From Ovis canadensis (taxonomy: Eukaryota > Chordata > Mammalia > Artiodactyla > Bovidae), in NCBI RefSeq assembly GCF_042477335.2, contig NC_091247.1, positions 12,997,001 through 13,061,000 on the forward strand: a stretch of 64,000 nucleotides of DNA. The letters are read 5' to 3'. A program made the translations under genes and the position numbers. The first letter of the stretch is position 1. The number at the start of each line of letters is the position of its first letter. The notes under the pieces were generated by a model that saw nothing but the letters and a program-made list of their open reading frames with translations, made no database searches and was not told the DNA's origin. Below are positions 40,947 through 51,946 of the stretch, one piece after another.

Positions 40947-41743
40947 ATGGTATTTCTATTTTTATTTTTTTTGAGGAAACTCCATGCTGTTTTCCACAGC
41001 GGCTGCATGAATTTACATTCCCACCAAGAATGTACTTGGGATCCCTTTTCTCTACAGCCTTGATAACATTCTTTAGTTGTAGACTTTGATGATCACCCTG
41101 TTGACAGGTATGAGGGGATATCTCATTGTGGTTTTGATTTGTAATCTCTGATGATTAGAGATGTTGAGTATCTTTTCAAATTCCTGTTGGCCATCTGTAT
41201 ATCTTTGGAAAAATGTCAGTTCAGGTTTTATCCCCATGTTTTAAATTGTACTATTGTTTTTTGATGTTGAGTTGTATGAGATGAGACGTTTATATATTTT
41301 TGATAACAACCAAGCATTTCCTCCTATTTAGTAGGTTATCTTTTCATTTTGTCAATGGTTTATTTTGCTGTGCAAAAGTTTACTTAGGTCCCATTAAAAC
41401 ATTTTTGCCTTTATTTCTTTTGTCTTAGGAGAAAAATCTTAAAAAATATATCACAATTTATGTCAAAGACTCTTCTATGTTTTGCTCTAGAAGTTTTATG
41501 GATCAGGTCTCACATTTAGATCTTTAATCTTTTGGGTCTATTTTTATATACTGAGAAAAATTGTTACCATTCTTTGAAATGCTCTGCTCATCTCCTTGTC
41601 TATTGAATCTTCTTTTCAAAATTCAAATTATCTTTAAGGACAATCTTAGGTCATTATTCCAAGAAATCTTTCCCTATTTTCTTTCAAACCCATGTTATTT
41701 CATATTTTTAAAATAACAGGACTTTGTGATTTATTGAGCACTA

Positions 41744-41992
41744 GAGAAGGCAATGGCAACCAACTCCAGTACTCTTGCCTGGGAAATCCCATGGACGGAG
41801 GAACCTGGTAGGCTGCAGTCCATGGGGTTGCTAAGAGTCGGACATGACTGAGCGACTTCACTTTCACTTTTCACTTTCATGCATTGGAGAAGGAAATGGA
41901 AACCACTCCACTGTTCTTGCCCCTGGTGGGCTGCTGTCTATGGGGTGGCACAGAGTCAGACACGACTGAAGCGACTTAGCAGCAGCAGCCAG
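41744..41992 (+). mobile_element. BOV-A2 dimeric SINE
   Basis: Two BovA monomers with the cttcactttcacttttcact linker. The second monomer has a ~25-bp internal deletion at ttcttgcccctggtgggctg. It ends in a short CAG run. It lies ~290 bp 3' of the second OR gene. Confidence 0.9.
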
Positions 41993-42282
41993 TGTGAAGC
42001 ACATGAAAGAGTTCTTTTAGGGTAGTTTTATTATTCTACCATATGGGTGGCAGAAACTGTTTTCCTAAATCTGGATTTCTAGCAATACTTGGTCAGGGGT
42101 CGAATGTATATTTGTTCAAGGTCATTGATAGAGGCTGAATGATCTGACTTCCAGATCAGTGCTCTTACTGTGATTCAACAGCACCTCTTTGGGTACCATG
42201 TGAAAAGTGGATACACAGGAAGGATAACCTGATCATCTCTTAGGTCATCTCCCAATGATGACATTCCCTCTTGTTATTCTTT

Positions 42283-43218
42283 CTATGACTGAATTCTGTC
42301 CCTTAATTTCCTTAGACCCCTTTTCATATCTTTGTTCCTCAAGCTGTAGATGAAAGGGTTCAACATGGGTGTCACTATTGTGTACATAACTGTGGCTACC
42401 CGGTCCTTCACCACTGAGTACATGGACAGTGGCCTAAAGTAGACATAGATGACACTCCCATAGAAGAAAACCACCACGGTGAGGTGGGAGCCACAGGTGG
42501 AGAAGGCCTTCCACTTCCCGGCCGCAGAGGGGATTTTGAGCACAGTGACGATGATTCTCAGGTAGGAGAAGAGAATGCACAGGAAAGGGGTGGCAATGAC
42601 AGCCAGGGTCTCGGTCATGACCACCATCTGGCTGGAGGAAGTGTCAGAGCAGGAGAGCTTGAGCACCGGCTGGGTATCACAAAAGAAGTGCTTGATGACA
42701 TGGGAGGCACAGAAAGACAGGCGGGACATGAGTAGCACACGCAGCATGGAGTGCAGGTGAGAGATGGTGCACGAACCCAGCAATAGGAGGAGGCAACGCC
42801 GTGGGCTCATGACCACACCATAATGGAAGGGGTTGCAGATGGCCACCAGCCGGTCTATGGCCATTGAGGCCAGCAGGTAGCTGTCAGTATTTGCAAAAGC
42901 CATGAAGAAGTACATCTGGACCAGACAGCCCACATAGGAGATAGACTTTGTCTCTGAGAGTAAGTTCACCAGCATTTTGGGCACAATGACTGTTGTGAAG
43001 CAGATATCCATGAAGGACAGGTTGCTGAGGAAAAAGTACATAGGGGTGTGGAGCCGGGAGTCAGAGTGGATGGCCAGGATGATGAGTCCATTCCCCACCA
43101 GGGTGATCAGGTACATGATGAGGAAGACAGCAAAGAGGGGTTTCTGCATCTGGGGGTTGGAAGAGATGCCCAGGAGGATAAAGCCTGAGATGCTGCTGCT
43201 GTAGTTCTTCATCTCCAT
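42283..43218 (-). CDS. OR1L4: Olfactory receptor, family 1 subfamily L (OR1L4/OR1L6-like), copy B
   Basis: An intronless 311-residue odorant receptor, a class II seven-helix GPCR expected in olfactory cilia. Landmarks: N-glycosylation site N5 (NYS), G42-N43 in helix 1, LHTPMYFFLSNLS (56-68), Cys98 and Cys180 (disulphide) with loop cysteines 170 and 190, MAIDRLVAIC (119-128), FSYLRI (217-222), KAFSTCGSHL (237-246) and NPFIY (287-291). The start MEMKNYSS keeps the ancestral position. Eleven residues differ from copy A (in this numbering 18, 27, 34, 81, 92, 108, 109, 173, 278, 307 and 310). It keeps Lys81 in the conserved VPKML. This copy looks the more canonical of the two and is probably functional. 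Assignment to OR1L4 rather than OR1L6 is not certain. Confidence 0.94.
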   Translation of the reverse strand: MEMKNYSSSISGFILLGISSNPQMQKPLFAVFLIMYLITLVGNGLIILAIHSDSRLHTPMYFFLSNLSFMDICFTTVIVPKMLVNLLSETKSISYVGCLVQMYFFMAFANTDSYLLASMAIDRLVAICNPFHYGVVMSPRRCLLLLLGSCTISHLHSMLRVLLMSRLSFCASHVIKHFFCDTQPVLKLSCSDTSSSQMVVMTETLAVIATPFLCILFSYLRIIVTVLKIPSAAGKWKAFSTCGSHLTVVVFFYGSVIYVYFRPLSMYSVVKDRVATVMYTIVTPMLNPFIYSLRNKDMKRGLRKLRDRIQS

Positions 43219-43500
43219 GTCTTTGATCCCTGGTCAGAGTTTGAAGGTGTGTGGGAGAGATGCGAAGGGCAATTTGAGGATGGCTTCTTTCCTAATCTCC
43301 AGCCTATTCAAAAAAAGTAAAAAATGTCTACCACATTTTGTTAGATTATTTTCTTCAAGAAACTATGGAAACAAGGAGTTATAACTCAACACAGGGGAAG
43401 TTAAATAATTTTAAGCTGCTTCATAAATGAGAACTAAATATTTCCCATGGGTTTCTAGGGAGTTCTATATAGCCTAGTCTGTCTGAGTTCTTCTCAGTTC
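43219..43500. other. 5' flank of the second OR gene
   Basis: Noncoding; aligned to 13211-13495 with clear divergence starting immediately outside the coding region. No promoter element is recognisable by eye. Confidence 0.45.
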
Positions 43501-44075
43501 TCTCTCTCTTTTTTAAAATAAATTTATTTATTTTAATTGGAGGTTAATTACTTTACAATATTGTATTGGTTTTGCCATATATCAACATGTATCTGCCACA
43601 GGTATACAGGTGTTCCCCATCCTGAACCCCCCTCCCTCCTCCCTCCCCGTACCATCCCTCAGGGTCGTCTCAGTGCATCAGCCCCAAGCATCCAGTATCA
43701 CGCATTGAACCTGGACTGGTGATTCATTTCATATATGACATTATACATGTTTCAATGCCATTCTCCCAAATCATCCCACCCTCTCCCTCATCCTAGATGT
43801 CCATCAGCAGATGAATGGATAAGAAAGCTGTGGTACATATACACAATGGAGTATTACTCAGCCATTAAAAAGAATATATTTCAATCAGTTCTAATGAGAT
43901 GGGTGAAACTGGAACCTATTATACAGAGTGAAGTAAGCCAGAAAGAAAAACACCAATACAGTATACTAATGCATATATATGGACTTTAGAAAGATGGTAA
44001 CGATAACCCTGTATGCGAGACAGCAAAAGAGACACAGATGTATAGAACAGTCTTTTGGACTCAATTCTCTTTTTA
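43501..44075. mobile_element. L1-BT insertion with 5' inversion, upstream of OR copy B
   Basis: From ~43515 to ~43793 it is a reverse L1 3'UTR (tactttacaatattgtattg to atcatcccaccctctccctc). At ~43795 it flips to plus ORF2-end sequence (gatgtccatcagcagatgaa) and runs through the ORF2 stop to about 44064. The flanks repeat tcagttctct and tcaattctct, an imperfect TSD; unit A has a single ttctcaattctctgtggg at ~13490. Hence one twin-primed insertion. Confidence 0.85.
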
Positions 44076-44405
44076 AAGATTCTTCTTAGGTTCTTTCCTG
44101 ACCAACTCCCTAATGCCCCTCCCTTTCTTCTTGTAAAATAGGAGAAGAAACTGCTAGGTCCATGATGCTTTCATTCAAGAGGCTGCCATCCTGGATGTCC
44201 CCCCATTCAGATCCTTTCCTACTCATATGTGCAGAGGTAGGGGTGGTGGTAGTGAGGGTGGGACAGAAGTGTGAATCGGATTTAATCGGTGCTCCCCATT
44301 ATCCACAGAGCTCAAATGAGAATGTTGTGGCTTCAGAGAAAAGCCTGCTTAATATTTATTTAAGCACTTCTGTTTTATTACAGTGATCTGGACACTTTTT
44401 CTTTC
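44076..44405. other. 5' flank of the second OR gene, continued
   Basis: Alignable to ~13520-13860 in unit A. No gene; the short ORF at 44162-44386 is not conserved. Confidence 0.5.
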
Positions 44406-44578
44406 AGGTGTGTTAGTTACTCAGTCGTGTCTGACTGTTTGTGACCCCATGGACTGTAGCCCACCAGGATCCTCTGTCCATGGAATTCTCCAGGCAAGTA
44501 TACTGGAGTGGGTTGCCATTTCCTCCTCCAGGAGATCTTCCCAATCCAGGGATTGAACCTGGGTCTCCTGCACTAAGG
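44406..44578 (-). mobile_element. Bov-tA SINE (head truncated)
   Basis: Reverse Bov-tA: 'gttactcagtcgtgtctgac' to 'acctgggtctcctgcact'. The final part of the tRNA head is missing. Confidence 0.85.
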
Positions 44579-44606
44579 GTCAGGGATGCCATTCAAAATA
44601 GGAGTA

Positions 44607-44823
44607 CAGTCGACCACTGAACAACTTGGGCTTGAATTGTGCAGATCCACTTATAGGTAGATTTTTCAATAAATATGTAGTACAGCACCACATGATCTAT
44701 TGGTTGGTTGAATCCTTGAAAGCAGAACTCCTGGATATGGTGTGCTGTGTAGTCATATGTGCATTTTTGACTGCAGGAAGGGTCAATGTCCTTTATTTTT
44801 GTATTATTCAAGAGTCAACTGTT
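44607..44823. mobile_element. Tigger-like DNA transposon remnant
   Basis: A ~217-bp nonautonomous element with terminal inverted repeats: acagtcgaccactgaacaa at the left and the inverse of ttattcaagagtcaactgtt at the right. The interior (gtgcagatccacttatagg, attttttcaata-like) resembles old Tigger/pogo-derived MITEs. Family name is tentative. Confidence 0.55.
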
Positions 44824-45029
44824 CTACCCCAGGATTAGCCTATGTCACTTAGTTTATTCCTTTAAATAAATATTTGTTTCCAGTTGAATATTTTGAAGTT
44901 CTCATACTAAACATTCAATTACTGCAGGAATACAAAACTTTGAATGTGAGTCCCTTTCCCACCAATATCATGGAAGAGAAGGCACAGATGGCCTCTGGTT
45001 ACTACTATTGTGCTACACTGCTCAAACTG
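44824..45029. other. Distal part of duplication unit B
   Basis: Aligns with 14595-14624 plus 15160-15270 of unit A. No gene. Confidence 0.5.
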
Positions 45030-45600
45030 AGATAAAATTGACATATAACTTTGTGTAAATTAAGGTGTACGATTTGCTGATTTGATACATTTTTTTCAGA
45101 TTATAATCTAGCTCCTTTAACCTTTTTTAAAAAATTGTTTACCAGCATATCATTAACTAGAACTTCTATCGCCACACATAATTATCATTTCTTTTTGTGC
45201 GGTGGATGTAATTAAGATCTAGTCTCTTAGCTACTTTTGAGGCACATGCATAGTTTAGTATTATTGTCTGTAATTGCTAGGCTGTGTATTATATCTCCTG
45301 CACTTATTGTTCTAATAATGATTGCAAATTTTGTACTCTTTGTACTCTTAAACAACATTTTCCCCATTCTTCCAACTTCCATCCCTGGTGATCACCGTTC
45401 TTCTTAAGAGAGTAGATCTTAGATCTTCCCACCACAAACACATACAAAAAGATAATTGTGTGAGTTGATCAAGGTGTTAACTAACCCCAGAGTGGCAATC
45501 ATTTTGCCCTATATCATCAGTGTATTAAACATCACATTGTACACATTAAATTTATGCAAAGTTACATGCTAATTATATCTCAATAAATCTGAAAAAAATG
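45030..45600 (+). repeat. Ancient L1 3' end
   Basis: Starts 'gataaaattgacatataact' and ends tatctcaataaatctgaaaa. Paralog of 24330-24835. Confidence 0.6.
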
Positions 45601-45644
45601 TCAAATTAATGATTCAATGCACCTGTAATAACACCCCAAGAGGA

Positions 45645-45885
45645 TTTATATTTTTTATCTTTTAGAATTAATTTTTATTGGAGTATAGTTGCTGTACAGT
45701 GTAGTGTTAGCTTCTGCTGTACAGCAAAGTGAATCAGCTGTCTATATACATTTATTTCCTCTTTTTTGGATTTCCTTCCCCTTTAGGTCACCACAAGCAT
45801 TGAGTAGAGTTCCCTGTGCTATTCAGTATGCTCTCATTAGTTATCTATTTTATACACAGTATCAATAGTGTATATATACCAATCT
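45645..45885 (-). mobile_element. Older artiodactyl L1 3' end
   Basis: Reverse L1 tail: tttattggagtatagttgct, gtacagcaaagtgaatcagc, 'gagttccctgtgctattcag'. Unit C only. Confidence 0.65.
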
Positions 45886-46048
45886 CAATATGAAGGGGAG
45901 TTTTTCATGGAATTGAGACGGTCATTCTAAAAGTCATCTACATGTGTAAGTGGCTAAGAAAAGATAAGATAATTTTGTAAATATTAGGATAATGACAGTG
46001 AATTTTCTTACCTGAAAATCTAAGGACATAGAAATGAAAAACAATAAG

Positions 46049-46134
46049 GTGATGGACACGGAGGCCTGGCGTGCTGCGATTCATGGGGTCGCAAAGAGTC
46101 GGACACGACTGAGTGACTGAACTGAACTGAACTG
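46049..46134 (+). mobile_element. BovB 3'-end fragment
   Basis: ~86 bp: gatggacacggaggcctggc, then gtcgcaaagagtcggacacg, ending in (ctgaa)n, the BovB terminus. Confidence 0.85.
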
Positions 46135-46203
46135 AAAGGTATATATAGAGGTAAAACGTCAATGGACCAACAAAGAAGTTTGTATGCCTGTATTTATACA
46201 TAT

Positions 46204-46333
46204 GAAGTGAAGTGAAGTGAAGTCACTCAGTCGTGCCCGACTCTTTGCGACCCCGTGGACAGCAGCCTGCACCAAGCTCCTCCATCCATGGGATTTTCTA
46301 GGCGAGAGTACTGGAGTGGGTTGCCATTTCCTT
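46204..46333 (-). mobile_element. BovA SINE fragment
   Basis: Reverse BovA with an expanded (gaagt)n start at 46204-46220, then cactcagtcgtgcccgactc and ggagtgggttgccatttcct. Confidence 0.82.
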
Positions 46334-47179
46334 CATATACATAGATCTAGATCTATATGGAACTTAATATATAATAAGGATTCATTTCATAGTAATGGAG
46401 AAAGGATGGACTATCAAGTGACATTTATGATAATTGGCTAAACATTTGGTAAAAATGATGCTGGATTTCTCTCTCATCTGCACAAACCCATATGAATTAA
46501 TTATCTAAACATTAAAATCAAAAACATAAAATATATTACTTAGGAAAAAATAAAGGAGCACGTTTTTATGGTCTCAGGATGGGGATGCCATTCCAGGCAA
46601 GAAAAATGTTGTAGAAGCAAGAATGACAAAATACCATACTCAAAAATATGAACATTATCCCCAAAGAGACCACAAGAATGGCTAAAATATAAACTATTGA
46701 CTCAAAGGAAATATCTACAACACATTTACCAAAGAAAACATGTAAGGTGTTCAACCTTATTGGTAATCATAAATAGAAATTAGACTTAAGTACAATTATC
46801 ATTTATCAGAATATCCATAAAATTGTTTGAACAATATCCAAAGGGAAAAAGACCTCCACATACCTGATGGTGAGACAATTATCAGTATAAACCTTTGGGT
46901 AGTCTCCATCAGATCTGAAAACCTGCATCTCATTATCCAATGATTACACGTGTAGGAAGCTATCCTTTTAAAATAGTCATATGTGTAGCACAAGGATATG
47001 TACATATATTTTTATTGTAATATTGCTTATAATACCAGATAAAACAGTATGATAAAACAAACAAAACACAATGATAACCCAACCCAAATATTCAGATAGT
47101 TGAATTATTATAATAATTATAGTGAATTTGCGTTACTTACTATCACACAGTCTCTAAAGAATGTAGATGACTGATGCTA
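46334..47179. other. Duplicated intergenic DNA, no gene seen
   Basis: Paralog of 25370-25810 and 26320-26460 in unit B, and of 1-170 in unit A. AT-rich; ORFs are short. Confidence 0.55.
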
Positions 47180-47395
47180 GTCAACATTTATTAATACTCA
47201 ATATATGCTACATGCTAGGTACTTTGGCTCTTAACATTTTAATATCTCCAAATCTTGAGAGATATGTACTATTATTCCTACTTTACAGATTAAAATACAG
47301 TTTAGCAAAGTCAATTAACTTACCAGGTCCCATAGTTAGTGAGTGGTAGAGCTGAGATTTGAATTCAGGCAGTCCAATGGCAGTTGGCAGGAGCT
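47180..47395 (+). repeat. MIR SINE
   Basis: The uninterrupted copy of the MIR that is split in units A and B: 'caacatttattaatactcaa', 'ctactttacagattaaaat' and gtggtagagctgagatttga. Confidence 0.75.
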
Positions 47396-48639
47396 ATTCA
47401 TTGCTAAGCTGTGTTATCACTGTTAAACTGCTGTCTGTGATAATTTGTTAAGTGACAAAAGCAAGATGCAGAACAATGGAGACAGAGTAATCTTATTTTT
47501 ATAAAGAAATGTATCTCCTTTATATGCTGTGTTTGTTGCAGTGTGTGTGGGTATGTATTGTAGTTGCCTCCTGAAGTGAGAATGAAGGGATGAAATGTGG
47601 AGTTCCTTCCATGTTTCACCTTATATTATGTACTCACATTAAAAAATAAGGGACACATGTTTCTTTCATTAATTTTATAATTAAAGATGAATGTTCCCTA
47701 AAGTTCCACTTCCCATAAAGCTAGAGATATATGCCTATTTTCCAGTTACTATACACACAGTTATCTATACACACATATTCAGAAATGGGGTCATATTAGT
47801 CATAATACTTTTTCTCCTCCATAGACAGTGTTACAATGGATCCTTTTTTATAAATATTTTGCACTCATGAGAGAGTTTATATGATACAGAATACATTCTA
47901 AGAGATGGAATGCTGAGTTGGAGAGTATGAGCACAGAAAATTTTAGGAGATAGTCCTAATCTGAGACTCACTCTTGGGCAATGTATTCATTTGACTCCGG
48001 ATCCTTCCCCCCGTGTCTTTCACTGTGTCTTTTATCTCAGTCTAAGACTGTTTTCCCAGTGGTAAAGGGTTGACCTGCCTTGGTCCTGCACCTGGGTTCT
48101 TCAGATCTATGTGACATTTTTCAGGGAGGTAGTTAGTCCTTTCCCATTTAGTTTAAATTGAGAACTTTGTCTATTTCCTCATGTTTTGGGCAGGTCCTTT
48201 CCCCTCAGTGCACCCACCAATAAAATGATTTTTTTTCCACTTTCTACCCACTTACTCCTGTCATTTGGAGACTCAAATAACATTAGACATATGCATATAC
48301 TGAGAATTATAAAATTGTATCTATTAAATATGTGTAGACTTTATATATCAATTATACAATCAATAAAGCTGTAAAACAAAAACAAAACCCAGCATTATAG
48401 AGCCTGGAAGGTTTGTTGACTTAATACACATAGGACCCTGCCCTATTGACTATCCCTAAATACTTTTCTAAGGTAGAACTGAAATGAATTCAGTGATTTT
48501 GACGGCAGTTGGTTGAGTGTCATGGGTAAAAGACAATTCTACTTCTTTGTAATACCTGCTGTTGCCCCCACATAAAGGAGGTAAACTTGTGTTACCAATG
48601 GTATTCTGAGGCTCTGTTATGAACCTATTTACAGAGAAG
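47396..48639. other. Triplicated intergenic segment (unit C copy)
   Basis: Paralog of 986-2160 and 28771-29800. It includes an ancient L1 tail ending caataaagctg at ~48368. No conserved ORF. Confidence 0.6.
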
Positions 48640-49015
48640 GAATGGAAATGCAGAAGTAGAGAATGGACTTATAAGCACAGTGGGGGAAGGAGAGGCTAGG
48701 ACAAGTTGAGAAAGTAGCATTGACATAATGTGTAAAATAAATAACTAGCAGGAAGCTGCTATATAACATAGGGAGCCCAGTGCTCTGTGATGACCTAGAG
48801 GGATGGAATTGTGGCGGGGTGGGGTGAGGAAGGAAGCTTAAGAGGAAGGGATATATATATATATATAAAACTAGGGATATATAATTATGGATATATATAT
48901 ATACACATATATATAATTATGACTGATTTGAATTAGTGCTCAGCAGAGACCAGTACAACATTGTAAAGCAATTATCCTCCAATAGAAAATAATAATAAAA
49001 AATAAAAGATAAGAC
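48640..49015 (+). mobile_element. Older artiodactyl L1 3' end with (AT)n
   Basis: Has aactagcaggaagctgctat, gctctgtgatgacctagagg, an AT repeat at ~48850-48918 and acaacattgtaaagcaatta near the tail. Inserted in unit C only, between blocks contiguous in unit A (~2140-2190). Confidence 0.65.
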
Positions 49016-49459
49016 AGGGAAAAAAGAGACAGCATGTTAGAATTCAGAAATGAACTGCCTGTGCCCCTTCCCAAATATTTAGCCTCTTTCCCATGGTGTT
49101 GGTGTCACATGACCCACATGAGGTAGAGGTCGGATGCTGCCTTATCAAGGCTTTCCGATGATTATGAAGAAACACGGGGTTTTGATTCACAGTCAGTTTA
49201 AGAGTGAAAATGGAAGCACTTTTCAATTCTTTCAAAAGCATAGTTCTATGATTTGACTGGATTATGTATAAGTTCATTATTAATTCCCTACTTGCATCCG
49301 CCATCTTCCTGTTATTTAAGATAATTTATGCTAACAGATTTTATATGGTAAAGTACTATACAAATGGAATTGATTGTGGTTAGTAATAAAACATTTTGTA
49401 TTACTGGTAAAAAAAAATAGAGATAGTTGAGTGAGTGTTGGGTAGAGCTTTCTGTATGG
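49016..49459. other. Duplicated intergenic DNA, no gene seen
   Basis: Paralog of ~2185-2610 in unit A and 33420-33838 in unit B. Confidence 0.55.
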
Positions 49460-49672
49460 GCTGTGTGCTCAGTCGTTAAGTCATGTCTGACTCTTGGTGA
49501 CTCCATGGCCTGGAGCCCACCAGGCTCCTCTGTCCAAGGGATATCCTAGGCAAGAATACTGGAGTGGGTTGCCATGCCCTCCTCCAGGAGATCTTCCTGA
49601 CCTAGGGATCGAACGTATATCTCCTGTATCTCCTGCATTGGCAGGTGGATTCTTTACCACTGAGCCACCCAC
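49460..49672 (-). mobile_element. Bov-tA SINE
   Basis: Reverse Bov-tA: gtgctcagtcgttaagtcat to tctttaccactgagccaccc. Confidence 0.9.
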
Positions 49673-50047
49673 AGGTGTTTACTCTCATTGCTCATACAAT
49701 AAGCTAGAATGACTTTTAAATAACAGGAGTTGTCATCAGTTTGTGACTGGGAAGGACCAGGAGGGACAGAGCTTTTGCAAGCCTTATATATCACACTATC
49801 CATACTTGAAAGGTTTGCTCCCTTTCTTGATAATTGGGAAATAAAGACTATTTCTTTAGTGCTCTACTTTCTCCACTGGAATTTTCTACTTTGTGGACAG
49901 TTGCCGTCTCAGATTGATTTTCCTTTCTTTGATTCCTAACCACTTACGCGAGATCGGTTTCATCAGCACCAGCCCACCTGACCAGGGAATAGGAACTGGG
50001 AACCCAAAATGCACTTCCCAAATAGGAAATAAACATGTTTGGTAGGT
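49673..50047. other. Duplicated intergenic DNA, no gene seen
   Basis: Paralog of ~2610-2990 in unit A (ctgggaaggaccaggaggga). Confidence 0.55.
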
Positions 50048-50300
50048 GATAAGCGTTAGTCACAGTCATGTCCCATTTTCTGCGACCTCATGGTTTGTAG
50101 TCTGCCAGGCTCCTCTGCCCATGGAATTCTTCAAGCGAGAATACTGGAGTGAATAGCCATTCCCTTCTCCAGGGGATCTTCCTGACCCAGGGTTTGAACC
50201 CGAATCTCCCACATTGCAGGCAAATTCTTTAGGGTCTGAGCCACCAGGCAATGGTGGTGATGGTTTAATCGCTAAGTTGTGTCTGAGCCACCAGGCAATA
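50048..50300 (-). mobile_element. Bov-tA SINE with a partial repeat of its ends
   Basis: Reverse Bov-tA at 50048-50252. A short stretch (50262-50300) then repeats its body start and its head end (tcgctaagttgtgtc joined to tgagccaccaggcaata). This is an internally deleted second copy or a local rearrangement. Confidence 0.8.
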
Positions 50301-50384
50301 CACTGGTGCAAAATTACCCAATATTCATGTACCTACTCCCAAGAGTAGGCAAGGACAGCTGGAAATTGACTAAACTGAAGAAAA
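50301..50384. other. Duplicated intergenic DNA
   Basis: Paralog of ~2980-3062 in unit A (gagtaggcaaggacagctgg). Confidence 0.5.
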
Positions 50385-50570
50385 TTACTGGACGTTTACT
50401 GAACAGATTCTGTGCTTAGCACTTGTCTCATGTAATCCACACAATAGCACTGTGATGTTAGTAGCATTATCACCATTTTTTAATAGATTGAGAGACTGAA
50501 GTCCAGAGGGTCACAAAGCTAGTATATCTGACACTTAAATCTAGGTATGTTTGATTTCAAATCGCATGTT
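50385..50570 (+). repeat. MIR SINE
   Basis: Paralog of 3063-3260: tctcatgtaatccacacaat, then accattttttaatagattg. Confidence 0.68.
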
Positions 50571-51343
50571 TTAAACTACTTTATCAGACTTCTTCCCCAA
50601 ACCAGCATCTATGGTAGAGAGCGACAGTGGCCAGTCCTTTGTAGGCAGCAGTCCTTCCTGCAAACTGCCTTCAGCATCCTTGCTCACCTGTTCCTCCTCC
50701 TCTATCCTTGCCTCCCACACATTGGGATCCTGTCATTTTCCCTGCTTCCTGCACCCATTTCTACCTCTCTTTCCATAAATCTTTATGCTCAGCTCTCTCC
50801 CTTCTCTTTGGAGAGGAATGGTTGGACCGCAGCTCTGGCAGATTCTGAGTGAAAACTGATTTTCTTCTTTCCCACCATCAGGACCGGATCTTAAAATTTC
50901 TCCTGGACCCCCCCCCTGTGCTGTTCCTACTACCAGCAGTAAGACACACAAGTATATAGTCTCCTGAAGTGATATAACCTACATAAGAGTCTGCAGGGTG
51001 CTTTTCAGGATGGTCTTTTCTTCCCCAACTTTCTGAACTCTCTCCTTTCTGCCTAGTTTTCACTCCTATAGCAGATTAAAGCTTTACCTAGCCCTTCCCA
51101 GCTGTTCCATCTAGATGCCAAAGCAGGTGGACTTTTCAAATATGCCTATTGGATTCCTTTCTGTATTATTGTCTTCCCTCTGTCTCAACACACTGAGCCA
51201 CCAGAGGTGCTTAATGTGGGACTTCTGAAAACAGATCTCTTGTTCCTCCACTGAGCGGGCCATGCCTCCCCCAGATGCCTCCACCTTGAGACCCCCACGT
51301 CACTGCAGCCCCTTTCCATGTATATTCTCTATCACGGTCATAT
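50571..51343. other. Duplicated intergenic DNA, no gene seen
   Basis: Paralog of 3261-4072. The 101-codon frame at 50547-50852 is not preserved in unit A. Confidence 0.55.
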
Positions 51344-51540
51344 AATAGCTAACAATTCCATAGTGCTTATACGTGCCAGACACTGCTCTAAGCACTTCAC
51401 ATGTATTAAGACATTTAGTCGTTATAGCATCTCATTTTACAGGTAATGAGAGTGAGGCAGAGGGAACTGAAGTGACCTGGTCAAGGCCACACAGCTAGGT
51501 GGTCGTGGAAGCTGGATTCAGGATGTATCCTCTTGGCACT
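51344..51540 (+). repeat. MIR SINE
   Basis: Third copy of the 4073-4265 MIR: atagctaacaattccatagt, gccagacactgctctaagca, 'ggccacacagctaggtggtc'. Confidence 0.8.
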
Positions 51541-51665
51541 TGCATTATCTTAACTGTCTCATTCTTTTGTTCTCCTGCTGACTCCGTTTTGTGCCCTAAA
51601 GACAGGGGCCAGCACTTTACACAGAGAAGCTTCTCCAAAAATGTGTGATATGTGATGAAAAGCAG

Positions 51666-51935
51666 CTGCTAAGTCGCTTCAGTCATGTCCTACTCTGTGC
51701 GACCCCATAGACGGCAGCCCACCAGGCTCCCCCGTCCCTGGGATTCTCCAGGCAAGAACACTGGAGTGGGTTGCCATTTCCTTCTCCAATGCATGAAAGT
51801 GAAAAGTGAAAGGGAAGTCGCTCAGTTGTGTCCAACTCTTAGCGACCCCATGGACTGTGGCCCACCAGGCTCCTCTGTCCATGGGATTTTCCAGGCAAGA
51901 GTGCTGGAGTGGGGTGCCATTGCCTTCTGTCTCCA
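51666..51935 (-). mobile_element. BOV-A2 dimeric SINE
   Basis: Reverse BOV-A2: gctgctaagtcgcttcagtc, then ggaagtcgctcagttgtgtc, ending tgccattgccttct. A perfect 11-bp TSD, atgaaaagcag, is at 51655-51665 and 51936-51946. Empty in units A (~4432) and B (~36577). Confidence 0.92.
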
Positions 51936-51946
51936 ATGAAAAGCAG

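Larger units (their letters stand above)
39835..41715 (-). mobile_element. Ancient L1 (unit B copy)
   Basis: Paralog of the old L1 at 7632-10764 in unit A, uninterrupted by BovB but holding two SINEs. Landmarks: tctcaggtgttcaacatagt, tggctattataaatagtgtg and tatctcattgtggttttgat. It supplies the empty sites for the unit A BovB (~41376) and L1 (~41690). Confidence 0.8.
24300..45000. repeat. Segmental duplication unit B
   Basis: Runs from the ancient L1 3' end at ~24330 to the equivalent L1 3' end at ~45030, about 20.7 kb. Same block order as units A and C. Private changes: BovB at 27.3 kb, L1 at 29.8 kb, retrocopy at 33.85 kb, a ~1 kb deletion at ~35.99 kb, and L1/BovB insertions at 38.6-39.55 kb. 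Carries the second OR gene. Confidence 0.75.
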
